Shown here: in pieces, positions 26,355-36,885 of the stretch | Numbering within the stretch: position 1 is the first letter of the stretch | How the letters are laid out: each line of letters opens with the position of its first letter | NCBI RefSeq assembly: GCF_011601275.1 | Contig: NZ_JAAOLY010000016.1 | Coordinates: 62,001-126,000, forward strand | Direction of reading: 5' to 3' | DNA from: Janthinobacterium lividum | Lineage (GTDB): Bacteria > Pseudomonadota > Gammaproteobacteria > Burkholderiales > Burkholderiaceae_D | Length of the DNA: 64,000 nucleotides | The notes under the pieces: generated by a model | Database searches by the model: none | Seen by the model: the letters and a program-made list of their open reading frames with translations, nothing else | What the model was told of the DNA's origin: nothing | Program-made: the position numbers and the translations under genes

Positions 26355-28037
26355 TTAGCGCACCGCTTCCGTCAAAATCCGCCCTTCCGACGCCGACGGC
26401 TGGCGTATGCGCAGCAGGTGGGCGAGCGTCGGGGCGATGTCGACCACTTCCGCGTACTGGCCATAGGCGCCCGGCTTGATCCAGCGGGGGCCGAAGACCA
26501 TCAGCGGCACGTTGGTGTCATAGGTGTACGGCGTGCCGTGCGACGTGCCGCCGCTGCCCTTGCCGAAGTACCAGGCCGGTTTTGTAACGACCATCAGGTC
26601 GCCCGACAGTTGGCGGTTCCAGGCGCGGCGCATCAGGGTGTCCATGCGCGTGGCGACGGCTCCCGTTTCCATCTGCGTGCGCGTGTAGACTTGCGCCAGG
26701 CCGTCCTGCTGCATCAGAAAGCGGGCCGCCGCGTCTTCCAGGGCGGCACGATGAACGCCGCTCTTTTCCGCCAGCGCGTAATCAAGGTAGATATTCGGCA
26801 GCGAAGACGCCGTCACCAGCTTGTCGATGCCCAGGTTTGTCGCCAGGTGCTGGTTCAAGGCATCGACCAGTTTGGCGCCATCGATGCGTTTGGCGGAGAA
26901 ACCGCGCGTTTCGGCAAATTCCGGCACATTGGCAAAGCCATGGTCGGCCGTCAGCACCACCAGCACGTTGTCCATGCCGACTTTTTTATCGAGGTCAAGA
27001 AAGAAGCCGGCCAGCATGCGGTCCAGGCGCTGCAGGTGGTCGTGCGACATTTTGCTCTCCGGGCCGTAGGCATGGTTCACATAGTCGTGCGCGGACAGGC
27101 TCACGCCGAGGATATCGGGCACGCCGGCCGGATTGCGGCCCAGGTTTTCGCCGTCGATGGCGGCGCGGGCGAATTCCAGGGTCAGCTCGTCGAGGAAGGG
27201 ACCGGACTTCAAACGGCTGTAGTACTCGCCATCGAGCTTGCCGCTGTCGCTGTAATAGGCGAACGGGAAGGTGTTGCGCGTGCCCGGCTTGGCCGCCACA
27301 AGATCATCACGGGCGTCGCGCGCATAGGCCGAATCGGCCAGCAGCGGCGTCCAGCTCTTGCCGTAATAGCGGTCCTGCGGCTTGGCCGCCTGGTAGCGCC
27401 GCACCCATTGCGGGTGCTGCTGCATATAGTAGGTGCTGCTGGCGAAGTTGCCCGTCTTTTCCATGTACATATACGCCGTGCCCGTTTTCCCGGCCAGCAG
27501 GATAGCGCCGCGGTCCTTGCCCGACACGGTGACGACCTTGGCCTTGTCGCCCGTCGAATAGCGCAACTCATCGCCCAGTGTGCTCACGCGCAGCCTGGTC
27601 GGCGCCGTGCCGTCGTCGGGTTGCGTGTCTTCGCCGATGTAGTGGAAATTGCCATCCTCGGTGCAGTACACGGATTTCTTTGTGACGGGATCGATCCAGT
27701 TATTGCCGATCACGCCATGCTGGTAAGGGTAGGCGCCCGACAGCACGGCCGAGTGACCGATGGCGGTAACCGTGATGCCATGCGCCTGGTGCGCATCACT
27801 GAACCACGCGCCCTGCTCCAGCAGGCGGCGGAAACCACCCTGGCCGAACTGGTCGCGGTAGCGCGTCACCTGCTCTTGCGGCAAACCGTCCACTACCAGC
27901 ACGACGACCAGCTTCGGCTGCGCCGCAGAGGCAACGGCAGGAACCACCTTGGCCGCATGCGCCTGGCACGCCGCCACGCCAGCGACCAGCAGCAGCGCCT
28001 GCGCCAGTTGCCGGGAAAGGGAGAAATGTTTCGTCAT
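26355..28037 (-). CDS. PafA-like alkaline phosphatase / phosphodiesterase
   Basis: 560 residues with a signal peptide (cleavage near AHA, residue 28). It belongs to the alkaline phosphatase superfamily, type I phosphodiesterase/PafA branch. Metal ligand and nucleophile motifs: VLVVDGL (D50), T91 in TVTAIGHSAVLSG, LSAHDYVNHAYGP, and LTADHGFANVPE (Asp-His pair). In PafA the nucleophile is Thr in the same TAxGH context, and the enzyme is a constitutive phosphomonoesterase not repressed by phosphate. Acts in the periplasm. A second exported phosphatase of another family lies at 4821-6485. Confidence 0.88.
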   Translation of the reverse strand: MTKHFSLSRQLAQALLLVAGVAACQAHAAKVVPAVASAAQPKLVVVLVVDGLPQEQVTRYRDQFGQGGFRRLLEQGAWFSDAHQAHGITVTAIGHSAVLSGAYPYQHGVIGNNWIDPVTKKSVYCTEDGNFHYIGEDTQPDDGTAPTRLRVSTLGDELRYSTGDKAKVVTVSGKDRGAILLAGKTGTAYMYMEKTGNFASSTYYMQQHPQWVRRYQAAKPQDRYYGKSWTPLLADSAYARDARDDLVAAKPGTRNTFPFAYYSDSGKLDGEYYSRLKSGPFLDELTLEFARAAIDGENLGRNPAGVPDILGVSLSAHDYVNHAYGPESKMSHDHLQRLDRMLAGFFLDLDKKVGMDNVLVVLTADHGFANVPEFAETRGFSAKRIDGAKLVDALNQHLATNLGIDKLVTASSLPNIYLDYALAEKSGVHRAALEDAAARFLMQQDGLAQVYTRTQMETGAVATRMDTLMRRAWNRQLSGDLMVVTKPAWYFGKGSGGTSHGTPYTYDTNVPLMVFGPRWIKPGAYGQYAEVVDIAPTLAHLLRIRQPSASEGRILTEAVR

Positions 28038-28113
28038 ATCCGCTCATCAAAAGTTAGGCCACCGGGCAGCATACGCCGACTATATGACGCACTGATGACA
28101 GAAGCAATCACAA

Positions 28114-28148
28114 GAAAAAGGCCAGGCTCCATCGCTGGAACCCGGCCT
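28114..28148 (-). terminator. Terminator of the DUF4399 gene
   Basis: Minus-strand AGGCCGGGTTCC / GGAGCCTGGCCT stem, then TTTTTCTTGTG. Just after the stop of the gene at 28176. Confidence 0.8.
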
Positions 28149-28175
28149 GATGCAAAACAGAAGACTATGCCTGGC

Positions 28176-28583
28176 TTACTTGACCATCACCTTGATGCTC
28201 TTGCTCAACTCCGGCCCATACGACTGGTGCGCGCCATTGGCAAACTGCATGGTCAGGGTGTACTGGCCCGGCGGCAAGGTGACGTCCGTTTCCGTTTGTC
28301 CTTTGCCGAAGTGCAAATGCTTGTCATCCATGGGTATCATCTCGCCCGCCTTCATCGGCCCTGTATTGATAAGCAGATGGTGGTGGCCCGTCTTCGCCGT
28401 CATGTCGCCGGCCGGCTTGACGTCCATGCCGCTGACGGCAAACTTGACCTTGAAAGGACTGGTCACTGTCGCGCCATCCACGGGCTCGACGAAGGAAACG
28501 GATTGCGCAAACGCGCTGGCGGCCAGCAGGCTGCCGGCAATCACTGCTGCGGCCTGGCGCAGAAATACGGTGTTCAATTGCAT
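28176..28583 (-). CDS. Periplasmic DUF4399 protein
   Basis: 135 residues with a signal peptide (cleavage after SAFA, about residue 26). The mature domain starts SVSFVEPVDGATVTSPFKVKFAVSGM and contains HHHLLINTG and DDKHLHFGKGQTE, the His-rich pattern of DUF4399 proteins. Histidines at HHH and HLHF could bind a metal, which is my inference. No function is established in what I know of the family. It stands alone with a good terminator; a long GC-rich frame on the same strand overlapping it is a shadow. Confidence 0.85.
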   Translation of the reverse strand: MQLNTVFLRQAAAVIAGSLLAASAFAQSVSFVEPVDGATVTSPFKVKFAVSGMDVKPAGDMTAKTGHHHLLINTGPMKAGEMIPMDDKHLHFGKGQTETDVTLPPGQYTLTMQFANGAHQSYGPELSKSIKVMVK

Positions 28584-28670
28584 GATGTCTCCTCTTGTTT
28601 AATAACAACACGGACTGCATGAAACCATATTCCTGCTGACAATGGCGCATGGGAGCGCCAAGCCTAACAA

Positions 28671-29759
28671 TCAGTCGTTCTTGATGACGATAGACGGGAA
28701 CTTGCTCGTCATGTCCTTCGCCTTTTCCGCCACCTTGATCGCGATGGTGCGGGCGATCTGCTTGTAGATCACGGCGACGGGGCCTTCCGGCTCGGCCACG
28801 ACGGTGGGCGTGCCCGAATCCGTCTGCTGGCGGATCGCCATGGTGAGCGGCAAGGCGCCGAGGAATTCCACGCCGAAGTCGGCGCACATTTTCGCACCGC
28901 CGCCGGCGCCGAAGATTTCTTCCGCATGGCCGCAGTTCGAGCAGATGTGCGTGCTCATGTTTTCCACCACGCCCAGGATAGGAATGCCGACTTTCTCGAA
29001 CATTTTCAAGCCCTTGCGCGCGTCCAGCAGCGCGATGTCCTGCGGCGTCGTGACGATGACGGCGCCCGTGACGGGGACTTTTTGCGACAGGGTCAGCTGG
29101 ATGTCGCCCGTGCCTGGCGGCATGTCGACGATCAAATAATCGAGGTCGCGCCAGTTGGTCTGGTCGAGCAATTGCTGCAAGGCTTGCGTGACCATCGGGC
29201 CGCGCCACACCATCGGCTCGTCCGGATCGATCATGAAGCCGATCGACGACACTTGCAGGCCGTGGTTTTCCATCGGCTCCATGCTCTTGCCGTCCAGCGT
29301 CTTCGGCTGGCCGCTGATGCCCAGCATCATCGGCTGCGACGGGCCGTAGATATCGGCGTCGAGCATGCCGACGGTGGCGCCTTCGGCCGCCAGGGCCAGG
29401 GCCAGGTTGACGGCCGTGGTCGATTTGCCAACACCGCCCTTGCCGGAAGCGACGGCAATGATGTTTTTCACGTTGCTCATTGGCTTCAAGCCGCGCTGCA
29501 CCGTGTGCGAAATGATTTTCGACGACACGCCCACGCTGACGTTGCCCACGCCCGGCAGCACGCGCAAGGCGGCCAGCACGGATTTGCGGATCAGGTCGAT
29601 CTGGCTCTTGGCGGGGTAGCCCAGCTCGATGTCGAGGGAAATATCATCACCGTCGACCTTCAGATTCTTGACGGTTTTACTGGAAACGAAATCTTTATGT
29701 GTATTGGGATCAATAACCTGGGCCAGTGCGGCCTTGACGTCTTCTACTGTGATGCTCAT
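28671..29759 (-). CDS. apbC: Iron-sulfur cluster carrier ApbC/Mrp
   Basis: 362 residues from the ATG at 29759, chosen for its GGAG site; six residues upstream is another ATG without one. An N-terminal MIP18/DUF59-like domain (1-90) precedes a P-loop NTPase domain with the deviant Walker motif GKGGVGKS (106-113), and C273-x-x-C276 (CSNC) that bridges a 4Fe-4S cluster between two subunits. It transfers clusters to apo-proteins in the cytosol. Divergent from metG with a 147-bp gap, an association often seen in Proteobacteria. Confidence 0.95.
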   Translation of the reverse strand: MSITVEDVKAALAQVIDPNTHKDFVSSKTVKNLKVDGDDISLDIELGYPAKSQIDLIRKSVLAALRVLPGVGNVSVGVSSKIISHTVQRGLKPMSNVKNIIAVASGKGGVGKSTTAVNLALALAAEGATVGMLDADIYGPSQPMMLGISGQPKTLDGKSMEPMENHGLQVSSIGFMIDPDEPMVWRGPMVTQALQQLLDQTNWRDLDYLIVDMPPGTGDIQLTLSQKVPVTGAVIVTTPQDIALLDARKGLKMFEKVGIPILGVVENMSTHICSNCGHAEEIFGAGGGAKMCADFGVEFLGALPLTMAIRQQTDSGTPTVVAEPEGPVAVIYKQIARTIAIKVAEKAKDMTSKFPSIVIKND

Positions 29760-29906
29760 GACTATCTCCGTATGCAATACGCGCAGTCTAGCGCAAAATC
29801 GCCATGCGCGATGGAGGCAAAAGCATCACTTGCCGGCGCTGCATCTGCTCATATTGCGTTTCCGCTGTTAAAATGTCCTATTATCCATCCCAAAAGTGCA
29901 TCAATC

Positions 29907-32063
29907 ATGACTCGCAAGCTGTTCGTCACCACTGCCCTGCCTTACGCAAACGCCGCTTTTCACATTGGCCACATCATGGAATACATCCAGGCCGATATCT
30001 GGGTCCGGTTCCAGCGAATGCAACGCGATGGCGCAGCCGGCCGTGAAGTGCACTTTGTGGGCGCCGACGATACGCATGGCACGCCCATCATGATCGCCGC
30101 CGAAAAGGAAGGCATCACGCCGCAGCAATTCGTCGCCAACATCGCCGCCGGCCGCGCCCAGTACCTCGATGGCTTCCATATCGCCTTCGACAACTGGTAT
30201 TCGACCGACTCGCCTGAAAACGTCGACCTGTCGCAATCGATCTACCGCAAGTTGCGCGATACGGGCCTGATCGTCACGAAAACCGTCGACCGCTTCTTCG
30301 ACCCGGTCAAGGGCATGTTCCTGGCCGACCGCAACATCAAGGGCGAATGCCCGAAATGCGGCGCCAAGAACCAGTACGGCGACAATTGCGAAGTGTGCGG
30401 CGCCGCCTACCAGCCGACCGACCTGGTCAACCCGTTCTCCGTGTTTACCAACGCGACGCCCGTGATGAAGCCGTCGGAACAGTATTTCTTCAAGCTGTCC
30501 GACCCGCGCTGCTTCGAATTCCTCAAGGATTGGCTCAACACCCCAGGCCGCTTGCAGCCTGAAATGGTCAACAAGGTCAGCGAATGGCTGGGCGAAGCGG
30601 GTGAAAAGCTGGCCGACTGGGATATCTCGCGCGATGCGCCCTACTTCGGCATCCCGATTCCCGATGCGCCAGGTAAATTCTTCTATGTGTGGATGGATGC
30701 GCCCGTCGGTTACCTGGCCAGCCTGAAAAACTATTGCGACAAGAAAGGCATCGATTTCGACGCCTTCCTGAATGACCCGTCGACGGAACAGATCCACTTC
30801 ATCGGCAAGGACATCGTTTCCTTCCACTTGCTGTTCTGGCCCGCCATGCTGAAGTTCGCCAATCACCCGGTGATCGACAAACTGAAAGTCAATGTGCACG
30901 GCTTCCTGACGGTCAACAACGAGAAAATGTCTAAGTCGCGCGGCACGGGCATTTCGCCGCTGCGCTACCTGGACCTGGGCATGAACCCGGAATGGCTGCG
31001 CTACTACATCGCCTTCAAGCTGAACTCGAAAGTGGAAGACCTGGACTTCAACGGCGAAGATTTTGTCGCCCGCGTGAACAGCGACCTGATCGGCAAGTAC
31101 GTGAACATCGCCAGCCGCTGCGCAGGCTTCATCGCCAAGCGTTTCGACGGCAAGCTGGCGTCGACGCTGTCCGAAGGCGCGCAAAGCTGGATCAACCGCG
31201 CGCTGACGGTGGACGTCAACGGCGTCATCGTCGAGCGCCAGGCCAGCATCGCCGCGCACTTTGAAAACCGCGAATTCGGCAAGGCCTTGCGCGAGATCAT
31301 GGAAATCGCCGACATCACCAACCAGTATGTCGATGAAAACAAGCCATGGATCCTGGCCAAGGACGTCGAAAAGACGGCCGAACTGCACGACGTGTGCACT
31401 ACGGCCCTGATCCTGTTCCGCCAGCTGACGATCCTGCTGTCGCCGGTCCTGCCGGGCGTAGCGAAGAACGTGGCATCGTTCCTCAACGACGCCGAGTTTA
31501 CTTGGGCCGACACGCAGGTGTTTGGCGACGCCGTCTCGAACAGCATGCTGGGCCGTACCATCGGCGCCTACAGCCACTTGATGACGCGCATGGATGCAAA
31601 GATGATCGAAGCGCTGTTCGACGCGCCGCAAGCGGCCGCCGCCATTGCCGCGCCAGCCGGCGAGGCCGCGAATGACGCCGCAGCTCCAGTGGCGACCGCT
31701 GCCGCCATCGAAGAACTGGCGCCCGAGATCAAGATCGACGACTTCCTCAAGGTCGACCTGCGCATCGCGAAAATCGTCAACTGCGAACTGGTCGACGGCT
31801 CGGACAAGCTGCTGCGCCTGACCCTCGATGCCGGCGAAGGCCGCCTGCGCAATGTATTCTCGGGCATCCGCTCGGCGTACCAGCCGGAAGAACTGGTCGG
31901 CAAGCTGACGGTGCTGGTGGCCAACCTGGCGCCGCGCAAGATGAAGTTCGGCATTTCCGAAGGCATGGTCATGGCCGCCTCGGCCGCCGACGAGAAGGCC
32001 AATCCGGGTATCTACATCCTGAACCCATGGCCGGGCGCCGAACCTGGCATGCGCATCCGCTAA
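29907..32063 (+). CDS. metG: Methionyl-tRNA synthetase
   Basis: 718 residues from the ATG at 29907; a very long in-frame upstream extension is antisense to apbC and is rejected. Long-form class I enzyme: HIGH at 19-22, a double zinc knuckle near 148-163 ([18 protein letters not shown]), KMSKS near 340, the anticodon-binding helical domain, an Ala-rich linker (about 575-605) and a C-terminal EMAPII-like tRNA-binding domain (about 609-718, dimerisation and tRNA affinity). It charges initiator and elongator tRNA-Met. First gene of a five-gene run to panC. Confidence 0.97.
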   Translation: MTRKLFVTTALPYANAAFHIGHIMEYIQADIWVRFQRMQRDGAAGREVHFVGADDTHGTPIMIAAEKEGITPQQFVANIAAGRAQYLDGFHIAFDNWYSTDSPENVDLSQSIYRKLRDTGLIVTKTVDRFFDPVKGMFLADRNIKGECPKCGAKNQYGDNCEVCGAAYQPTDLVNPFSVFTNATPVMKPSEQYFFKLSDPRCFEFLKDWLNTPGRLQPEMVNKVSEWLGEAGEKLADWDISRDAPYFGIPIPDAPGKFFYVWMDAPVGYLASLKNYCDKKGIDFDAFLNDPSTEQIHFIGKDIVSFHLLFWPAMLKFANHPVIDKLKVNVHGFLTVNNEKMSKSRGTGISPLRYLDLGMNPEWLRYYIAFKLNSKVEDLDFNGEDFVARVNSDLIGKYVNIASRCAGFIAKRFDGKLASTLSEGAQSWINRALTVDVNGVIVERQASIAAHFENREFGKALREIMEIADITNQYVDENKPWILAKDVEKTAELHDVCTTALILFRQLTILLSPVLPGVAKNVASFLNDAEFTWADTQVFGDAVSNSMLGRTIGAYSHLMTRMDAKMIEALFDAPQAAAAIAAPAGEAANDAAAPVATAAAIEELAPEIKIDDFLKVDLRIAKIVNCELVDGSDKLLRLTLDAGEGRLRNVFSGIRSAYQPEELVGKLTVLVANLAPRKMKFGISEGMVMAASAADEKANPGIYILNPWPGAEPGMRIR

Positions 32064-32079
32064 GCACGCACAAGGACCG

Positions 32080-32562
32080 ATGATGAATATCGTGGTGCGC
32101 GAAGCAACAAATGCCGATGCACAGCTGATGGCCGAGCTGACCCGCGCCGCGTGGGCCGGCAAGGTCGCGGCCTCGTCCAGTGGGCACCACGAGACGGCGC
32201 AGCAAGTGGAAGAGCAATTGCGCCACGGCGGCGGTTTTCTGTTGCTGATCGACGACATTCCAGCTGGTTCGCTGCGCTGGATGCCGCTCGACAGCGATCC
32301 CGCCATCTGGAAGATTTCACGCATGGGTGTGCTGCCCGCCTACCGGGGCAGCCACGTTTCGCAACATTTGCTCGAAGCCATCATTCATCACGGCCTGTCG
32401 TGCCAGGCAGAGGAATTGCGCCTGGCCGTACGGCGCGACCAGCGCAAGCTGATCGATTTTTATGCGGCCTTCGAATTCGACCTGGCCGAAGAACTGGAAT
32501 ATTCGCATGCCAACCCCGCCGAACCGGCGCCGATGGTGATGCGGCGTTTGCTGCGTTATTGA
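32080..32562 (+). CDS. GNAT-family N-acetyltransferase
   Basis: 160 residues, starting 16 bases after metG with AAGGA ahead of tandem ATGs. GNAT fold: motif A is ISRMGVLPAYRGSHVSQHLLEAI (about 85-107), in which the usual R-G-x-G/A loop is RGSHVS, a modest deviation. The C-terminal DFYAAFEFDLAEELEY is the substrate-side strand. The substrate is unknown. It is probably co-transcribed with metG. Confidence 0.85.
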   Translation: MMNIVVREATNADAQLMAELTRAAWAGKVAASSSGHHETAQQVEEQLRHGGGFLLLIDDIPAGSLRWMPLDSDPAIWKISRMGVLPAYRGSHVSQHLLEAIIHHGLSCQAEELRLAVRRDQRKLIDFYAAFEFDLAEELEYSHANPAEPAPMVMRRLLRY

Positions 32563-32669
32563 TTTTTAGCAATTTCGCCCCGTACTTGCCGATACAACAA
32601 CCCGCCAAGCCGCACGGCGCGGTAAAATACGGCCGGCTGACCTTACCCATAAGACACTCAGAAGAGAAT

Positions 32670-32879
32670 ATGAAACTGCCTGCAAAACACAACAACTACG
32701 TATCCGACCACACCTTGTTCATCGCCGAACTGAAGGCCAAGAACCCTGACATGGAAGCGGGCCAGCAAGCGGGCCGCGCCCTGCTGTGGGACAAGCCGGC
32801 CGTCAGCATCGATGAGCAGGAACGCCAACTGGCGTCGGCCGTCAAGCAACAGGCTTACGTCTACCAGAACAAGAACTAA
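32670..32879 (+). CDS. DUF3460 family small protein
   Basis: 69 residues. The pattern ...DHTLFIAELKAKNP, AGQQAGRALLWDK and QQAYVYQ is that of DUF3460, a small protein widespread in Burkholderiales, usually beside panC/scpA as here. It has no signal peptide or membrane segment. Function unknown. AGAAGAG is upstream as ribosome-binding site. It is 17 bases ahead of scpA, so probably in the same transcript. Confidence 0.85.
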   Translation: MKLPAKHNNYVSDHTLFIAELKAKNPDMEAGQQAGRALLWDKPAVSIDEQERQLASAVKQQAYVYQNKN

Positions 32880-32896
32880 GATCTGGAACCGGCACG

Positions 32897-33829
32897 ATGT
32901 TGCCTGAAGAGTCTGCAGTCACGCCGGAAGCCGACGCTTCCGGTGCCGGCGCAGTCATCGAGTCGCCCCAACCTGTCGCTGACGGCGACGGCAGCGGCGA
33001 CCCTGCAGCATCCGCCACGGCAGTAACGGACACGGCGCCCGCCGCCGACCCGCTGGGCATCGCCCGCCTGTATGGCGAGCCGATGATGCGCATGCCGACG
33101 GATTTGTACATTCCGCCGGATGCGCTGGAAATCTTCCTCGAAGCCTTCGAAGGCCCGCTCGACTTGCTGCTCTACCTGATCCGCAAGCAAAACTTCAACA
33201 TTCTCGATATTCCGATGGCGCAGGTGACCCTGCAATATCTGAAGTATGTCGACCAGATCCGCGTGCGCAACTTGGAACTGGCCGCCGAGTATCTGTTGAT
33301 GGCCGCCATGCTGATCGAGATCAAGTCGCGCATGCTTTTGCCTTCACGCAAAAGCGACGTCGAGGAAGATGGCGGCGACCCCCGTGCCGAACTGGTGCGC
33401 CGCCTGCTCGAGTACGAGCAGATCAAGCTGGCCGCCTACGACCTGAACGCCATCCCCCAGTTCGAGCGCGATTTCGTGCGCACGCAGATTTTCATCGAGC
33501 AAAGCCTGACGCCCACCTGGCCCGACGTGGAACCGGTGGACTTGCAGCAGGCGTGGCTCGACGTGCTGAAACGCGCCAAGCTGACCCAGCATCACCGCAT
33601 CAGCCGCCAGGAACTGTCCGTGCGCGAGCACATGTCGAGCATCCTGCGCCATTTGCAATCGTCGCGTTTCGTCGAGTTCAGCGAACTGTTCGACATTGCC
33701 GGCGGCGTGCCCGTGGTGGTGGTCAACTTCGTGGCCCTGCTCGAACTGGCCAAGGAAACCCTGATCGAAATCACGCAGGCAGAACCGTTTGCCCCCATCT
33801 ACGTCCGGCTGGCCTATTCGCCCGCCTGA
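32897..33829 (+). CDS. scpA: Segregation and condensation protein A
   Basis: 310 residues. ScpA is the kleisin subunit that joins ScpB and SMC to compact and segregate the chromosome. The N-terminal 65 residues are low-complexity (Ala, Asp, Pro, Ser), then the SMC-binding region EAFEGPLDLLLYLIRKQNFNILDIPM (about 82-107), a middle ScpB-binding segment, and the C-terminal winged helix (about 225-305; HRISRQELSVREHMSSIL). scpB is not next to it in this window. Located between DUF3460 and panC. Confidence 0.93.
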   Translation: MLPEESAVTPEADASGAGAVIESPQPVADGDGSGDPAASATAVTDTAPAADPLGIARLYGEPMMRMPTDLYIPPDALEIFLEAFEGPLDLLLYLIRKQNFNILDIPMAQVTLQYLKYVDQIRVRNLELAAEYLLMAAMLIEIKSRMLLPSRKSDVEEDGGDPRAELVRRLLEYEQIKLAAYDLNAIPQFERDFVRTQIFIEQSLTPTWPDVEPVDLQQAWLDVLKRAKLTQHHRISRQELSVREHMSSILRHLQSSRFVEFSELFDIAGGVPVVVVNFVALLELAKETLIEITQAEPFAPIYVRLAYSPA

Positions 33830-33871
33830 CCCCTTCCCTTTGTCACTGACCACCGTACAACGGGGTTTTAG

Positions 33872-34723
<852 letters not shown>

Positions 34724-34734
34724 GCGCAGTCACA

Positions 34735-34762
34735 GCGGGGTCATTCGGCCCCGTTTCTTTCT
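34735..34762 (+). terminator. Terminator after panC
   Basis: CGGGG/CCCCG stem, loop TCATTCGG, then TTTCTTTC. It ends the metG-panC run and overlaps the end of the convergent lipoprotein gene. Confidence 0.75.
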
Positions 34763-35215
34763 CTACTTCTCCATCCCCACCAACTTGAGTTCGGCAAACA
34801 GCGGCTTGTTGCTGCCGCGGGCCGCTTGCAGCATGTCGTAGCTGGCCGCATCAAGCACGATTTCCTCCCCCGCCCACAGCTTGCGCTGGTTCGCGGGCAG
34901 CCTCAGGCTGCGCAGGATGGCCCGTACCTGGGCCGGATCGGCCGCCAGCAGGCGGATGGCGCGCGCATGGCGCTGCGTGCCCGTGAGGATAGGCAAGCCG
35001 CCCTCGGGACCATTCTGGCTCAGGCTGACATAATCCTGGCCACCCACGCGGTGCAGATAGGCATGTCGACCATCCGCTTCGGCAGGCGGCTGCGCGGCCG
35101 GCTCCTGCATCTCGACAGACGCGACAGGCGCCACGGCGGTTTGTTCAAGGCTCACGCCACAGGCCGCCAACAGGGCCGTGCTCAGGGCGAAAAATAATAC
35201 GGGTGCTCGGCGCAT
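34763..35215 (-). CDS. Putative lipoprotein
   Basis: 150 residues. Signal peptide with lipobox LAAC (Cys19), followed by a Pro/Ala/Glu linker to about residue 48 and a small domain of about 100 residues (HRVGGQDYVSLSQNGPEGGLPILTG, later LPANQRKLWAGEEIVLDAASYDML). There is no Asp at +2, so outer-membrane sorting is expected. I do not recognise the domain. It is convergent with panC and divergent from the dehydrogenase at 35510. Confidence 0.7.
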   Translation of the reverse strand: MRRAPVLFFALSTALLAACGVSLEQTAVAPVASVEMQEPAAQPPAEADGRHAYLHRVGGQDYVSLSQNGPEGGLPILTGTQRHARAIRLLAADPAQVRAILRSLRLPANQRKLWAGEEIVLDAASYDMLQAARGSNKPLFAELKLVGMEK

Positions 35216-35290
35216 CGTGCGCTCCTTCTTGTCGGGGTCGGGGACAAAGGTGGAATACTGCAGCGATCATGGGCCAAATTATTTGACGTG

Positions 35291-35304
35291 TAAAGTTAAC
35301 TTTA
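35291..35304. promoter_or_regulatory. Perfect 14-bp palindrome in the lipoprotein/SDR intergenic region
   Basis: TAAAGTTAACTTTA, fully symmetric, sits in the 294-base gap between the divergent lipoprotein and short-chain dehydrogenase genes, 76 bases from the former start. The rest of the gap is AT-rich with no ORF or RNA gene seen. Operator role is a guess. Confidence 0.3.
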
Positions 35305-35509
35305 GGAAATATTTCATTCCTTTGCGCAATTACTTGCAGGCACTGTGATCTGGCCTGCCCATACCGGACAAGCCAGCAACCATTGTTGATGTAATTTGCA
35401 CGCTGAAACCATCAATGCCATCTTTATCCACAGATCGATAAAGATCACAATGGCTGCACCGGCTCGCAGCGACAGCATGCGGGCTTCCCACCACGACAGG
35501 AGAACAGCC

Positions 35510-36262
35510 ATGAACACAACATCCAGCCCCGCCAAGGTCGCCATCGTCACGGGCGCTTCGCGCGGCATCGGCGCGGCCATCGCCCGCCGCCTGGCGCGCG
35601 ACGGCATGCAGGTCGTCGTCAATTACGCCAGCGCTAACGTGGAGGCGGAGCAACTGGTGGCGGCCATCGTGGCCGACGGGGGCGCCGCCATCGCCGTCAA
35701 GGCCAACGTGGTCGAGGCAAGCGACGTGCAAGCACTGTTCGATGCGGCCGAGGCAGCCTACGGCGGCGTCGACGTGCTGGTCAACAACGCCGGCATCATG
35801 CCGCCCGCACTGCCTGCCCTGGCCGACACGGACGACGCCACCTTCGACAGCCTGTTCGCCATCAACGTCAAGGGCAGCTTCAACAGCATGCGCCAGGCGG
35901 CGACGCGTTTGCGCCACGGCGGCAGCGTCATCAATTTCTCGACCAGCGTGATTGGCCTGGCCCTGCCCGGCTACTCCATCTACGGCGCCACCAAGGCGGC
36001 CATCGAGACGATGACGAATATCTTCGCCAAGGAGCTGCGCGGCAAGAACATCACGGTCAACGCCGTCGCCCCCGGCCCTACGGCGACGGCCCTGTTCTTG
36101 AATGGCAAGACGGAAGAAACGATACTGCGCATGGGCAAGATGGCGCCCTTGGAACGCCTGGGCACGCCGGGCGACATCGCCGCCGCCGTGGCCTTTTTGG
36201 CAGGGCCGGATGGCCGCTGGATCAACGGGCAAACCCTGCGCGCGAATGGCGGCCTGGTGTAA
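35510..36262 (+). CDS. Short-chain dehydrogenase/reductase
   Basis: 250 residues from the ATG at 35510, which has AGGAG seven bases upstream; an in-frame start at 35396 adds unconserved sequence. Classical SDR: cofactor motif TGASRGIG (14-21), NNAG (about 92-95), catalytic Ser in NFSTSVIG, and Y-x-x-x-K in YGATK. The residues after the second beta strand (NYASANVEAEQL) favour NADPH. The substrate is unknown; it resembles FabG-like or glucose-dehydrogenase-like reductases. Monocistronic, ended by a strong terminator. Confidence 0.88.
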   Translation: MNTTSSPAKVAIVTGASRGIGAAIARRLARDGMQVVVNYASANVEAEQLVAAIVADGGAAIAVKANVVEASDVQALFDAAEAAYGGVDVLVNNAGIMPPALPALADTDDATFDSLFAINVKGSFNSMRQAATRLRHGGSVINFSTSVIGLALPGYSIYGATKAAIETMTNIFAKELRGKNITVNAVAPGPTATALFLNGKTEETILRMGKMAPLERLGTPGDIAAAVAFLAGPDGRWINGQTLRANGGLV

Positions 36263-36280
36263 GCAAGACGCAAGCCGACG

Positions 36281-36320
36281 AAAAAAAACGCTGCCGGTTT
36301 GCACGGGCAGCGTTTTTCTT
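36281..36320. terminator. Bidirectional terminator between SDR gene and the chemotaxis operon
   Basis: AAAACGCTGCC / GGCAGCGTTTTT with a 10-base loop, A-run before and T-run after. It can end both the SDR gene and cheY (minus strand). Confidence 0.85.
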
Positions 36321-36339
36321 GATTGGTATCAAGCCGTGA

Positions 36340-36738
36340 TCAGGCGCCGGCTTTTTCCAGCTTCTCGAAAATCTTGTTCAGCTTTTCATCGAGGGTCGCG
36401 GCCGTGAACGGCTTGACGACATAACCGCTGGCGCCAGCTTGCGCGGCGGCGATGATGTTTTCTTTTTTCGCTTCGGCGGTGACCATCAGCACGGGCAGCT
36501 TGGCCAGTGCGGGATCGGCGCGGATATGCTGCAGCATCGTCAGGCCATCCATGTTTGGCATGTTCCAGTCCGAGACGACGAAATCATACGATTCCGCGCG
36601 CAGCTTGGCCAGGCCCATCACGCCATCTTCCGCCTCATCGACGTTGGCATAACCCAGTTCCTTCAACAGATTCCGGACAATGCGGCGCATCGTCGAAAAA
36701 TCGTCAACGACTAAAAATTTCATCTTTGGATCAGCCAT
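36340..36738 (-). CDS. cheY: Chemotaxis response regulator CheY
   Basis: 132 residues, a lone receiver domain. Acidic pocket D12/D13, phosphorylated D57 (SDWNMP), T87 and K109 all present. In this family phospho-CheY binds FliM and changes flagellar rotation. Last gene of the che operon in transcription order (after cheB); in many Burkholderiales cheZ would follow, but here a terminator comes directly after. A second CheY-type gene lies before cheA. Confidence 0.93.
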   Translation of the reverse strand: MADPKMKFLVVDDFSTMRRIVRNLLKELGYANVDEAEDGVMGLAKLRAESYDFVVSDWNMPNMDGLTMLQHIRADPALAKLPVLMVTAEAKKENIIAAAQAGASGYVVKPFTAATLDEKLNKIFEKLEKAGA

Positions 36739-36885
36739 GAATAACTCCGTTGTTTCTGTAGCGGTTTGTTAATAATATCGACATGAATGCCGACATTATG
36801 GTCGACACTACGGCAGCAAGTTGTAGGATAGCATTTTCGTTGCTTTTAGGCGAACAAACTTGCCTCAGATCATATAAAACGTGGC

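Noticed and set aside
28926..29906. Long in-frame extension upstream of metG
   Set aside because: It is the antisense of apbC, made open by high GC third positions; the conserved MetRS N-terminus begins at 29907.
29901..32324. Open frame of 807 codons on the minus strand over metG
   Set aside because: Antisense of a clear methionyl-tRNA synthetase; no motifs of its own.
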